Source: Triglochin maritima
Taxonomy: Eukaryota > Streptophyta > Magnoliopsida > Alismatales > Juncaginaceae
DNA length: 64,000 bases
Direction of reading: 5' to 3'
Assembly: GCA_963682175.1 (NCBI GenBank)
Contig: OY821775.1
Span: 6,792,501 to 6,856,500, forward strand
Part shown: piece after piece, positions 36,181-49,027 of the stretch
Numbering within the stretch: the first letter of the stretch is position 1
How the letters are laid out: each line of letters starts with the position of its first letter
Notes under the pieces: generated by a model
Database searches by the model: none
The model's input: the letters and a program-made list of their open reading frames with translations, nothing else
What the model was told of the DNA's origin: nothing
Position numbers and translations under genes: made by a program

Positions 36181-39030
36181 CACTACTAAAGTGAGCGAGT
36201 TGACATATCATTAAGGTTTGAAGAAACCTTCGAAGAACCACGACGGCGCTTCCACGGGCTCTTTTTCCCAAAATGACGATCCACCGACGAACGACTCGCC
36301 CGGTCAACGATCACAACTCCTTGACGCTCCACAGACACAACTCCACCTCCGCCAACCTCCACCAACCAACCACGACCACAGAACACAAGTTAGGTTGAGG
36401 GAGGGAGAGAACCAAAACGAGCGGGAAGGGTTAAGAAACCAACTACTCACCTCCACGAGCAACCTAAACCTGAAGCACGCCTCCGCCACGCCGGAGCACC
36501 AACTAGGAGAGATAGAGAGACGGGAGAGAGAATAAAGTGAGAGAGAGGGAGAATCACCAATAAATATCTCACCCCACCTCAATCCCCACCATCCATCCAA
36601 TCTCCAATCCATCTCAACCCTTCATCCACACCACTCCATCTCAGCCGTCCATCTCATCTCCTCCTAAACACCACCTAAAACACCATTAAAACTCAATTAG
36701 GATTAGGATCCCACAAATAATACTACTGATTACAGCACAAATGGTATTTTACATGGTTTCCATGGGGCCAAACAAAATCACAGTGACAAAAACCTTCCTA
36801 AACATTTTTTACAAAAACTCAAGCAATCCAAGGTTAGCTCCATGAGACCATGACCACAAAATACACCCAGGGTACGTACATCAACCACCTTATGATATTA
36901 TGTTGTGGTATGGTCTCCGTGCTTGCACGACAAAGCTGGTGGCGTCGGCAGAAAGACGAGGAAAAAGAGGTTGCTCCGAGGGCCGAAAGAGGAAATTGTT
37001 TGGATGGTTGGCTGTCATTAATCAATGACATTTCATGTGAATAATGTAAAAACGGAGAGTGGAGAATCAAGCACATGCAGAAACCCAAGAAACAACTCAT
37101 TCGAGTTTCTGCTGACTTCATGTAAATCCCAGAATCCAGTGTTTCCAGATTTTTCAACAACTGGATGGTGTTTTGATGTGAGTTGGGGGTGAAAATGTAC
37201 ATGAAAGCTTGTCTTTTGTGTTATAAGTAGCAGGATTTAATTGTAATTATTGAAGTAATTTGTGGATCCACATTTCAATAATCACAGATTGATATAAGGG
37301 TGGAAATCACACACGCGTTCCACTCCCACCACTCTCTATTTCTTTGAGATAAGTCACTTGCCTCACAAAATTAAACTAAGATTACAACCAACCTTGGCTG
37401 TTGCCACCAAGTTCTCACTGAAACAGGATAACGGGTTTTTTGCCCTTAATATGTTACGATATTTACAATCATATATCTAACACAAATTAAGGAAAATTAA
37501 TTATGAATGTGTTCTCACATGATTATGTTTTCCTTTTCTAAAAGAACATTAAATTGGATTGTCAAACATTCGATTGTGGCAGGGAAGGTGATGAATCACA
37601 TATTTCGTTAGGTATGAACTACATTGCATGAAAAAAGTAAATTCATTATTGATGAATGATCTGTGATTAATTCCATTCCACATGGTTTGGTTGGTGATTA
37701 AATTCCACATGCGTTTGTTTCCAGCTGGAAATAATATAGTTTGACAATGCTTAGGTAAGAAAAACTGTCGAAGATATACGTGAATCTTAGTTGGTCACTA
37801 TAAGACACTTACTTAAGCAGTACCTCCTATTTAATATTTTTCAATGTGATGTTCTCAGGAAAATATATTTGCCAAGAATTAAAGGTATCTTGATGAACTA
37901 AAGTACTATCATTTTTTTTGTTTTAAGCTTCTTCTCATAATTTATACAAGTTATACATTAGTAATGAAAAATAATGGTTAATGACGATTAAGAATGCAAG
38001 ATCATGCACCTTTATACCAAATGACCATGGCTATCCGTGGTAATCGACAATGTTTTTATTTATTTATAGTGTATGTAAAGATTCAGTACAGACAAGTTGG
38101 AACAATACAAATAAGATTAACACAGTGTCAAATGTAGTACGAATGACACATGCAAATCGAGCAACTGAAAATGCATTGATGAGTACTCAAACGGCAAACT
38201 ATTGGAGGTGGCAACATTTATATCCAAAGCATGAAGATAGTTCAACATTTACTACGTTCATAGCAATAAAGGTTGACACGATGTTTACCAAAGCCATAAC
38301 TTCATCTACCTTTCAAATCTTGAAAGCATTATGTATATGGTATGGCAAGGTTCTATCACTTTTCACCATACGCTTACTCGTGTGTATTTTAGAGATGACT
38401 CTCATGTCAAATGTAGTTTGAATATCAGGTTAATTAGCGTCTAGGAATTGACTCCCCAACCGCAAAAAGTAGTTAAGTACTGAAGTCCCGAATGTATGTA
38501 TGTAAGAGTCATTGATCTTGTACTATTGCAGAGACTGTGAGCCTTACAAGAAAAATATTTGTTCTCTTGGCTTGAGTAAATGTACAAATCCTCATACAGC
38601 ATTGATGTGTCTTGGCACATTATTAGCTGTTTAAACTATCTATAATAAGAGTGGCGCTGGAATTGAATTGAATCCAGAAAGAAATGGACTTGGGCTTCTT
38701 GGGCTTGAAGCATCATCTTTGGACTGCAATCTTGTCAAGAGAAGAGACACATGTATCTATCTTAATTCTTATGTAAGTTCCAGATGCAAAGTTTACTATT
38801 GGTTGAAATGAGTTATGGAGTTCCACTACTTTCGTTTCTGATCCAAAATATGTACTTAGATATTCACTAGTAGAATTTCGTAGTCAGCAAATCATTGGCA
38901 CACCTCGGTGAGAGACCGATCACACAGAAGACAAACTGATAAAATCCAACTTCTTTCAATATTTAGATACAACAGAAATGCCGACCTCAAAAGATTCCTT
39001 TTCAAATCATGGACTCCCTTTGATCTATCT
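36181..39030. other. Intergenic spacer
   Basis: A GC-richer segment to about 36550, with GAGA runs, resembles plant leader or LTR-proximal sequence but shows no gene. The rest is AT-rich. The frame at 38050-38421 has no recognisable domain and I do not call it a gene. Confidence 0.45.
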
Positions 39031-39038
39031 ATCATCAC

Positions 39039-39576
39039 TAGGGTCGTAAATGGGTTGTTCATGAGAGGTTATAGGATTTATCCATGATCTTACATGTCTA
39101 ATTAAACAATTCGCGGTTCGGTTTGAAACCCGTTTATTTTTACTTCTACCCATGAATCTACCCGTTTAATTTAATTAAACGATTTTGGGTGGTTAAATGG
39201 TTAAAACTTAATGGATACTAAAATTGATATAAGAATTGGGTAAATGGTTAAATGGATAAAAACTTATCAAATTTGTTAAAAACATCATAACATCCATAAT
39301 TTTATAATCAAAACCTCCAAATTTTTATAATCTAAACATCAACAAATTCATATAAAACAACATCAATCATCCACAAAATACAAACAATTATATATATAGT
39401 ATATATAACAAAATATTATATATATTCATTATGTTTCGCGGTTAAACGGACGGGTTAAATCATGTTACCTTATCCGTCCATTTATTAAACGGTTATGATT
39501 TTTACAACCCGTGATCCTACCCGTCGGTTTGGTTAGGACGGTTAAACGGTTTTTACCTAACCCATTTACAACCCTA
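39039..39576. mobile_element. hAT (Ac/Ds-like) miniature inverted-repeat element
   Basis: 538 bp bounded by inverted ends TAGGGTCGTAAATGGGTT and, on the other strand, TAGGGTTGTAAATGGGTT (17 of 18 match). It is flanked by a perfect 8-bp duplication, ATCATCAC (39031-39038 and 39577-39584). An 8-bp duplication and TAGGG ends are typical of Ac/Ds hAT elements. The interior is AT-rich with repeated GGTTAAACGG-like subterminal words and has no transposase frame, so it is non-autonomous. It lies about 0.95 kb upstream of the SPT2 start. Confidence 0.9.
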
Positions 39577-40373
39577 ATCATCACACTAGTTTGTGAACAA
39601 AGAGAATACCGAACTAAGTATAAATACGAGACAATCAGTTCCATGATATGATAGTATGATTTCAAACATACTTTGTAAGTTTTGTCGAGGCTGCGAGACT
39701 CATCACCCCAAGTATTTTGCACAAGTTTATTATAATCTAGCGGAAGAATTACTAATCAAGTCCATACCATATATTCTACCTCCTCCTGTAACTCAAATGG
39801 AACCTTCAAATTGGAACAATAGGATTCAAAGTGCGAGCTGGATTTCCATTTCCACTTCAATTTCTCTCTTGGTAATGTAGGGCACGGGTGGGTGTGTTGA
39901 TTGCATATGTGGATTGTTAGAACCCGTACGGTTGAAGAGTAGTGCACATCTAAATGCTATTCTGATTCTCCGTAACCCTTAAATTTGATTTTCCCTAGAT
40001 TTTCATTTTTACATACAAAAACCAGAAACACCTCCAACCCGATCTACTAAGTTTCTCACTGTAACACATGTTGTTCATTCCGTGAAGACTCTGGATTTGA
40101 CCTTAATTACTGAAAATCAACGACGTTGTTACCAAAGAGGGATGTAGTGGTAATTGACTTTGATTGGATTGTTTAAATTTCTTAAAAAACTTGTGAATTC
40201 AAATGACCATTTTTTTGTTATGGAAAACCCAGTAGAAATGACTACCGTAACAAATCTTAGATTTCCACGTGATCCCAAAAACAGCTTAACGGGCTTTGAT
40301 CAACGATTCGGACCTTATCTAAAAAACCAGATAAAAGGAAAGAAATTGAAGAACGGATGACACGCCGGATCTC

Positions 40374-40383
40374 CTATAAAAAC
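40374..40383 (+). promoter_or_regulatory. TATA box of the SPT2 gene
   Basis: CTATAAAAAC about 145 bp upstream of the ATG, followed by GC-richer leader sequence. Confidence 0.55.
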
Positions 40384-40461
40384 CCAAATCCTGACCCGAC
40401 TCGCGAATTCCGGAAACCCCGCGATCCGTCCCCGATGGTCTCCGCCCCCTTTCGCCTCCCC

Positions 40462-40475
40462 AAACCCTAACCCTA
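40462..40475 (+). promoter_or_regulatory. Telo-box in the SPT2 leader
   Basis: AAACCCTAACCCTA is an extended telo-box. In plants this motif is common close to transcription starts of growth-linked and translation/chromatin genes. Here it lies between the TATA box and the ATG. Confidence 0.6.
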
Positions 40476-40526
40476 CCCTTCGATCCGCCCCCAAATTCGC
40501 CGTCCCAACCCATCGGAAGAACAACT

Positions 40527-43500
40527 ATGCGTTGGGACGACAGAACGGTAAGCGAAACCCTCCTATTTCCCTTCGGATCTGCTTCTTTTGTTGTTTTCTG
40601 CGTGAATGAGAGGCTTTTACGAGTTCTTGATTCGATCTGGTGTGGTTTCAGCAGGATTCGCGGTGGAGGGAGGAGGATTTGGACGAGTACGAGGAGGAGG
40701 AGGAGGAGGAGGAAGAAGAAGAGGAGGAAGAGGAGGAGCCGAAGCTGACGCAGGAAGAGATGGAGTATCTTAAGAGGAGGGAGAGGATGAAGGAGCAGAT
40801 CAGGCAGCAGCACAGGAGAGAGAGTTCTTCGAGTCATGGTCGATCGGCGGCTTCTTCTGATAGACACAAGTCTTCCACCCATTCAGAGTCAGTAATCCTG
40901 CTTCGATTTGATTTTTTGCTTCTTTTTGTTGGTTCATTTTACTGTTGTATTTGTAATTGAGTTTGTGCGTGAAGTTATTTCATTTGTTCGTTTAGCTGAA
41001 CTTTTAGGCACATGCTTCCCTGTGGATGTCTCTTTTCCACCGAAAAGGATAAGAGATGAGCTTTCTTTGTCTTTTTTTATCATTAGTAAGAAAAGAGATA
41101 CGAGATCAAAATGAGGAAAACAAAAAATAAATGGAAGATCAAGGAATAGTCTCCCAAGAAAGACAACAAACAACAAAACCGCCTCCGCAATCACGGGGGA
41201 GGGACAAAAAACCAAAAGATATGGACCTGTGCCCCCAAAATATCCGTGAAATTCTATCCAAACAGAAAGTTGGCTCTCAAACCAACTTGTGTAAAGTTTT
41301 TTTGCTTTGAATCTGTGGACAACATGGGGATTCTCTGCAAATTGCGTAATTGTAAGAGTGTTCATGGCCATATAGAAATTGGGGTTACAAAGGTATTGTT
41401 GCGAATAACAAATGTAGGTGACATACTAAGTGTGGGTTAAGCTTTAAAGTTAGATGGTTGGAGTAATGATCGTTAATGCAAGGATGTTTTTTGCAGACGG
41501 AGGCCTGTGAGAGGATATTCGTGCAATTAGAGAAAATAAGGTATATTTTGTAAATATAAATACAATTACTTGGGTGGGTATTGATGCAAAAACAGTCCTA
41601 GCATATATTGGAGAATTGACTAGTGTGATCCATGGTTTACACATGCTTCGTCCTGGCACTTGTCATTGTATTTAGTCACCTTTTGTTTTTGCTAACAGAC
41701 ATTACATTCACCATACTATTTTTCTTGCATGTTCTTTTTCTTCAGATTTGGCTCCTTTTTTGGTCCTGCAAGACCAGTTATCGCTCGAAGAGTAATTGAA
41801 GAAAGCAATTCAGTTCGTGAAACACAGCATCTCTCATCTAAGACACCAAAGTCCTATTCTGATGTACGATACTTACTTAACTGGACCGCATTTTAGTTCT
41901 GTTGTGGTGGCTGATTGGTATTGCATTATCTTGTAAATAGGTAAATTGAAAGCTTTACTTGTATTATGGCTGCAGAACAAGAGAGCACCTACTTCTGCTA
42001 ACGGAGAAAGGAAAATAATCCGTGCTCCTAAAGTTATAAATCCGGTACATGAAAATCTAAAATCATATCATAGTATGGCAATATATAGAATATAATTTTT
42101 TATGAATACTGCAGTTAAAATCAAAAGTAGAGAGATTGAAAGACACAAGGGATTACTCTTTCCTACTATCCGATGACAATGATCTTCCAGCACCTCCAAG
42201 AGATCCTGCATCAAGGACTACACATGCTCCTAGCTCCAGTGAGTATTGCACAATTCTCGTTATTTGATTAGTAAGATCAAATATTTGTGTTTTTGAGGTT
42301 ACTTAAACAGGTTTCTGCTGATCTGAAGATGCTTTGTCAGCTCAAACACTAGAGAGGGCAAGGATGCCTGCCGCCAAGCCTCATAGACCAGTTAGTGGTG
42401 CCACCGATAATGTAAGGAGAACAAGTTCCACACAGCAGGTTCAATCAAGAGGCCTTGTAAAGGTACCTTCCGAGAGCAGAATGAAGACTTCAACTGGAAG
42501 TGGACCTGGGCGGCCCCCTCTACAGAAGACAATCAGTAATACTTCTCAGAGTGTAGGTTTGAAGAGGTCATCTGCAATCACGCCAATCAAGCAAAATCCG
42601 GAGAGAAAAAGTATAGGAATAAGACCCGATTCTTCTTCTAAACAACAACATTATGAACAGAGAAGGTATCTTCCGGAATCAAGATCTATGGTCCCTCCAA
42701 GACAGTCATCCTCCACAGGAAATGTACACCAAAGGCCTAGGCAGGTCCTAAAATCCTCAATGCCTCAGCAGCTTGTTTCCTCATCAAAGCCGCAGCAGAT
42801 AGCTCACTCATCAAGGCCTCATCAGTCATCAAACCCTCAATGGGCAGCTTATTCATCAGCAGCAAAGACTCAGAAGACAGACTATCCTTCAAAACCACTT
42901 CAGAAGAATCATGTGCCAAAGCCCACGGAACAAAGTTATGTATCAAAATCTGAGCAGAGAGGGCGTACATTAGAACCTCAGGTTCAGAAATACCTACTTG
43001 CTATTTTTATGTACCAAATGTCTCAACACTTCCAATGCACATTTTTTAACAGCAATTGCTGTAACCTGGGAAAAACAGATTAATCTGTAGTTCAGCCTTG
43101 AATTTCTAGCTTTGTTAGATTTTTGTGTTATTTTGTTGTCTCCTTGCATCATTAAGTTGTCTCACCTGCTTTTATTCATTGCAAATATTTAGAGATCAAA
43201 GCCTTCCAAACACACATCACATAGGGAGCCCAGCCCCACTGGGAGGAGTCTCAAAAGAAAGCCACCAAGGAATCCTTACGATGATGACGATGATGGTGCT
43301 GATGCAGTCAGTATGATCAGAAAGATGTTTGGGTATGTATTTATCAATCATCTTTTGATTCTAATTCTGGAATTTCAACGTAACTATAAAGTACATAAAA
43401 AAAAGAATAGTTTGAACTTTTGGAAATAGAGTACACATTGTGAGTTTGTGCTCCTAATTTTTAACTGTATATATACTGTACGAAAGTTATATCTGTTTAG

Positions 43501-44178
43501 CCGGAGGTATTATGCAAGTTGCTTTTATAATCACGTGTTAATATTTCACAAAAAACGTTAAATGACATGCTTCACTGTTCACATTCAGCAAATTGAAACC
43601 ATCTTACTAGTGTAGTAAAAAATGTGAAAGGAATCTAAGGGCTTTCACAGATTTAATTTTTTTGACTCTTAGGTAAACAAGTAGGCTTTGAAATTTTGCG
43701 ATCGACAACCTTGTGGTGCTAATATTTTTAGGTGTATCAATATGTAGGAAACATATTTAGCATCTCATGTTCTGAGGAGAATTTTTCTAGTTGCAAGTAT
43801 CGGGTTGTGCAGTCATCCATGGAGCTTAACATCTTTTGCGTTCTGTGCAGCTACAATCCCAATAGATACCAAGATGATGATGACGACAGTGACATGGAGG
43901 CTAATTTTGACGACATCATGAGGGAAGAAAGGAGGAGGTGGGACATTTTGCTTTTAGAGAAGCCCTTGCATTATTTTTTTGAAGTAGAAGTTTAATTGAC
44001 CGGAGTAATCGTTAGCTCTTCATATCCATATGCATTACTTATGTTTCATGTCATTATTTTGCTTGTTTGCAGCTCCAAGATAGCCCAAATGGAAGATGAG
44101 GAACAGGCCCGCCTAATTGAAGAAGAAGAGAGGCAAGAGAGGATGAGGAAATTGGCCAAGAAACGCAGGCTTGGGTAG
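40527..44178 (+). CDS. SPT2 chromatin protein, 9 exons
   Basis: SPT2 proteins bind DNA and histone H3-H4 and act during transcription elongation. Exons: 40527-40547, 40652-40887, 41746-41863, 41976-42044, 42115-42238, 42329-42981, 43193-43332, 43851-43937, 44073-44178. Total 1554 nt, 517 aa. Exon 2 encodes an acidic run of 16 Glu (residues 21-36), then a charged helix-like stretch. The central part is Ser/Gln/Pro/Lys-rich and disordered. The C-terminal ~100 residues match the SPT2 domain: an Asn-Pro-Tyr-Asp-Asp-Asp acidic block, Met-Ile-Arg-Lys-Met-Phe-Gly, a second acidic block, a Glu/Arg-rich helix, and a basic tail ending Lys-Lys-Arg-Arg-Leu-Gly. The first exon is only seven codons. The donor after 42981 (CAG|GTTCAG) is the least certain junction. 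The gene converges on ALG8 with about 630 bp between stop codons. Confidence 0.9.
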
Positions 44179-44805
44179 AATTCTTGTTTCTAACATGTAC
44201 ATGTACAGAGTTGAAGGTGGTAGCCCGCCTTATGTATACTTCCAAGTCCAGAGTTTCCATTTGGCACTCGAGGAGCGAGCAGCTATTTCATATCAAGGCG
44301 CAGGATGTTACATTTGCACCCCGCAAGTTCCGCTGCAAACAAGCGGCAGGAGAATGAAGTCGTTCAGCTAATTTTTTACGAGGGTCACATTGGGCAACAG
44401 ATTCTGCTTCGCCTGTCAATCACAATAATTATTTAATTTGTTTTCGTCTGGGAATTTTTTTTTGTGGTCTGGGATTTAAAAACAATGAATTTTGTGGAAA
44501 TGTGAAATTCACCAAGGCTTATCCATCTACCACTTCGAGAATATTTTTTCCTCTTATATTTTGTGGACCCCGGGAAAGAAGCCAAATTTTACCAAATGCA
44601 GAATAAGGTTTATTATGACGGTACATGTTCTGTTTTCTTGATAATCACATAATAAAGTATGGATTAGAGAAAAAATAGTTGCATATTTAATATCTCCGAG
44701 GTCAAAATCGCGAAGACTGTCAGACCACGTGCATTCCACACGAAGACAACAACACGGCATCAAAACCAACCTTCCGCGTGTTTGATAGTGAGTTGCTCTT
44801 CCTTT
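44179..44805. other. Convergent 3' ends of SPT2 and ALG8
   Basis: The stretch between the two stop codons would hold both 3' UTRs. No other feature is seen. Confidence 0.5.
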
Positions 44806-47735
44806 TTAGTTGCATTTCAATATCTGTCTAAGTTGCCAAATCCAAGAATAAAAAATGCCCGAGGCGCAGGATACGGATACAAGCATAAGAGGAAGAAATG
44901 GGAGCTCACTACCCAATATATACGGATGCATAAACTGACCCCATACCTCAACTAAAAACAGACAGAAGAGATAAAACCTCCCAGCCTTTCCGATGAGTTT
45001 TCCCTTTCCATTTCCAGCCGCGCTTTTCCAAGATATTGAGCCGAAAGATGAGTACATTAGAAATGAGTGTACTACAAGCAATAGAACCTTTATGGGGTAC
45101 TCCTTAGGCTCGAATATGAGGGGGAACATCGAGTAGCAGGAAACTGCAAGCAAATTAGTAACAAGAATTTTAACACATTACATCATGCTCATGAAAGGGA
45201 ATGCAAGGATACTGATTATTTTTGCTCCTGTTGGGTAAGAAGGCTTGAAAAGAATGAAAGAACCACCATATATAAAGCTTGTTTCGCTGTTTGATTTTTT
45301 TAGAAAGAACGGTGGATGAAATGAATGACTTGTACCTTATTTAAAACTTAAAACGGACGTATAAAAAAAATCATGTCTCTCTAACAGAATATGCAATGTG
45401 CCGTGTAAATTCAAGATATAGAAGTCCAACTTCGACGTTGTGAACACAATATGCCATATGCTAATCAAGAAATTTCTTCAAAATATAGGTGTTATTGAAA
45501 TTGTTGCTCAAAACAAAACATGAATCAGAATTTTCGTCAAAAATGAAGGCACTTTAAGCAAGCAAAGTAGCAAACTGAAGGAAGCTCAAGTTATACGAAC
45601 TTATGCAATGTGGTAGTAAGTTCGGATATAACAATCTGACTCTTAATTTACTCAGCACGGGTTTTTTAGACTATTCTTGTGTTTGGGCATAATGCATTTT
45701 ATGATTTCATTTACCAGTAGTGATGCATCCAGTTGGTGGAAATTTAAGAAAGTTTATGAAGCCAAACTGATCAACATAAGAATCAATTAAGGAAAAAAGC
45801 ACTTGAAACAAATCCGACAACCAAAATAGCAAAATGAAGTGTACAAAGGAATAGTGTTGATAAGAAAAAAAACTAATGAATCAACAACAACATTCTAACG
45901 AATGTAACCGATGAATAATGTCTAGCCAAGTGCAGAATGGTTCAAGTCATGAGATGAACGTACCTACTGCCAGCAAAAAATAGTGTTGTGCATCCTCAAA
46001 GCTATCAATTGCAATCAAACCAAGAGGGATGACAAAATGGAGGGATGCTTTCTCATGAACATGCCACCCAAACAGAAAACCACAGGTATAGGCATATGCC
46101 ACCCATCTAATGATATGTTTGGGACGAGGAACTTTCCATGCCTTAACAAGACATGGTAACATTGCAAGCAACACCAGTACCAAGCTTATGGTTGGAGTAA
46201 CCTATCATATATGAAAAGAATGCATTAAATACAGGTCCAAAGACTACTATTAGGCACAGATAAAAAAAAGTTACCTGAGGAAGAACAGAGAACGATGGGG
46301 AATCACCCACTAATCCACCAGTGAAAGAACCGGAAGAAACCTGGATATTGAAACGCATTTTCCTAAGTATCATTGTGAGTCCCTTGTCAAGAACAATGTA
46401 GAAAACCCAGAAATTTGGAGCCCAATACGCGTGGACAAGCCCTCTGCCAAATGGAAATAAACGCTGAAGAACTTGCTTTATCTGAAAAGGCAAAGAAGCT
46501 GTAAAAGCACTACCTTCAAAAAAAAAATCGGATAATGACGGTGCAAGTAGAAAGCTCAATTCGAGCAATGGTCATAATTGACATGAAGGTAGGGCATATT
46601 TGGATGTGTAACATATCAAAATGATGGGTTTCATATTCTAAGGATTATAAATGACAAAGTCGGATAATTCCTTTGTCTAAGTAAGCGTGACATTTTTAAG
46701 TTGGCAATCGAGAATTTCATATAAAAACATCTTTCAACTCACATGACATTTAAACTCGAATATGCAGTTGATTCCAAATCCCACATACACACCCGAAATA
46801 ATTTCCTTTTGATAGACTCTCCTAGAGTAGTTATTCTAAACTTACACTTACACATTCTCAAGATAAAGCATCGAAACAAGTCGTGTAAAAACAATGGACT
46901 TCCAAATCTTACTTCAACTACACGTCAAAACATTCACTTGCACTAATCTCATCCAATCCACAGAACAATCATCACTCAATATCACACAACACAAACTCAC
47001 CAAACTATCAACAACAAACCAAGAAAAAAAGAAGAGAGACGTCATTACCTGTCCGTAGTAAACAAACGGCCCGAACGCAGCGACAACAACCGCCGCAACG
47101 GCCACCGCTAACACAAAACCCCTTCTGACCCCGTCCCACCCCCTCCCCCAACAACACCTCCTAAGCAAATACACACCATACACCGGCGCAGCGACGGCAA
47201 ACAGATGCTTCGAGCAAACCAACACCGCGAACCAAACCGCCCCTTCCAGATCTCTCCCCTCCACCACCGCCGCTAGAGACCCCACCAGCACACCAAGCAA
47301 CACTCCATTATACTGAAAATGAACATGATCCACCAACACCAACCCGGGGGCCCACAGAAGCAGCAAGTAGACGGTTCTGGGGATCCGGATCGGGATCCGG
47401 GAGAGGGAGAAGGCGAGGAAGAGGTCGGAGAGGATTACGGAGAGGCGGAGGAAGAGGAGGGAGGAGGAGAAGAGTTGGGAGGGGTAGGAGAGGAGGAGCT
47501 GGAAGTAGGCGAAGAGAGGGGGGTAGTCGAGGGTCCAGATGGAGGAGGTGTCGACGTACCATTTGGAGACGGGGAGGGTGTGGGTTAGGGTTAGCCAGTG
47601 GTGGTGGACGTCCAGATCGGTGCTGTGGTAGGATGGGATTAGGAGGAGCTTCACGGAGGCGGAGGTTAGGTAGAACCACCACAGCTCGGGGATTATGGGT
47701 TTCGATTTCGAGGACGCTTGTTTGGGTTTTGCCAT
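44806..47735 (-). CDS. ALG8: ALG8 alpha-1,3-glucosyltransferase, 4 exons
   Basis: ALG8 adds the second glucose from dolichyl-phosphate glucose to Glc1Man9GlcNAc2-PP-dolichol on the lumenal side of the ER, before N-glycan transfer. Exons on the minus strand: 47735-47049, 46481-46275, 46201-45964, 45143-44806. Total 1470 nt, 489 aa, close to other plant ALG8 proteins. Family marks visible: an early lumenal loop ending Trp-Thr-Leu-Asp-Tyr-Pro-Pro-Leu-Phe, Asp-His-Val-His-Phe-Gln-Tyr-Asn-Gly (typical of ALG6/ALG8), His-Ala-Tyr-Trp-Ala-Pro-Asn in exon 2, and Gly-Trp-His-Val-His-Glu-Lys-Ala in exon 3. Many hydrophobic segments are spread over all four exons. All junctions are GT-AG. The GC-rich first exon generates long spurious frames on the other strand. 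The gene lies downstream of LON2 in the same orientation. Confidence 0.93.
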
Positions 47736-49027
47736 TGCAACTGGTCTTCTTCTGCTTTGCTTTCGGATCCGGTTTTTTTGGACGGTGGTTTACAGATAAC
47801 AGAATACAAATAATACATGTTTTGTTTTTAAGTACCTTGAAATATATTGCAATTATTCGTCAAAAAAAATTAGATTTTTTTTCTCCACTCATGTGGATTC
47901 TGCGAACGTCGTGAAAAATGAAACGTGTCTATGCACTACAATTATTTAGAGCCTATTAAGAACTATTTATCTTTTTTTCCTCTTTGTTTCTCAATATTCC
48001 TTTCGATTCAGTTTTAAGAAAACTCGGTTCACCATCAAGGGTCTGACGGTGAAATCGTTAAGTGAACTGGTAACTTGAAATGACAATCGCACTGTTAGCT
48101 GAGAATACAAATATACTAATGAATTTAAACCTTGGAGATCGATTGTATTGATTCGCAAGAGTTTAGTCATTCGGGAATTAGCCATACATAACATGGGATA
48201 ACAGCACCAAATCAACTAGGATTCACGCGAAGGCACGAGGTAACCTTTCTTAGAGTTCGGATCTTGTTTAAATGGATAATAATAAACACTGTGTTCATAA
48301 ATATTGTCAAATAAACTATTCCGTTCCTTTTTGTTTATTCATAATATGTACCTGTTCAAAACACAGTTTATCCTTCCACGTGTGTCCCTACCATTTCTGT
48401 GGTCAACCTCCTTCCCAACATCTTAACCTCTGAAATTCCACTTGATGACGAAAGTAATTTAATTAGGAACCAGGAAGGGGACGTGTAGGCGCATAAAACG
48501 TGCATGCACTTTGTAAATCTACAAAACTCTGCGAACGTGCAACCGTTAAAATTCAAACAGCAATCCAATACACACGGTACTGAATGGAGCCTAGAAGTAC
48601 CAAAGATATCATGACTCATCTTTCGCGTTAAAAAAATAATATCAACATTCAACACCAGAAGGAAGAAGCTCAAGCTGAATTATTTCCACCAAAAAGGAGG
48701 GCATAATATATTTTTGATATACATACCATTGGGATTATACTTTCCTCAGGAAGACATAGCTTCCTATCAACTTAGCATACATCGAGGTCAGACCAGACCA
48801 ACATGATACGCATAAATAGAAAAATAATTACACGATTGGTATATACACTGTCTTACGTCTTACCCAGTTTGCCATATTGTCGTCTTGATCCGCAATATCT
48901 CCTTTGTGCCTGCTCATGGATCTCCCAAAATTTAGAACGCATACACGTTGTAGCACTGATACTCTCCTTTCAATTGTAGCACTGATACTCTCCTTTCAAA
49001 CAACTGTTATGATGTCAGCTGAGTCGG
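47736..49027. other. Spacer between ALG8 and LON2
   Basis: Contains the ALG8 promoter on its left side and the LON2 3' UTR on its right. No gene is recognised and I saw no clear TATA box for ALG8. Confidence 0.45.
48948..48999. repeat. Perfect 26-bp tandem duplication
   Basis: Two identical 26-bp units starting TTGTAGCACTGATACTCTCC lie side by side just beyond the LON2 stop codon, probably in its 3' UTR. Confidence 0.9.

Noticed and set aside
36834..37202. 122-codon minus-strand frame
   Set aside because: No family resemblance and no homologous context; likely chance.
38050..38421. 123-codon plus-strand frame
   Set aside because: No recognisable domain, AT-rich context, no splice or promoter support.
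40319..40882. 187-codon minus-strand frame over the SPT2 start
   Set aside because: Leu-rich mirror of the poly-Glu exon; SPT2 on the plus strand has family support and consistent splice sites.
47308..47682. Minus-strand Pro/Leu-rich frame and plus-strand Glu/Gly-rich frame
   Set aside because: Both are shadow frames of ALG8 exon 1.
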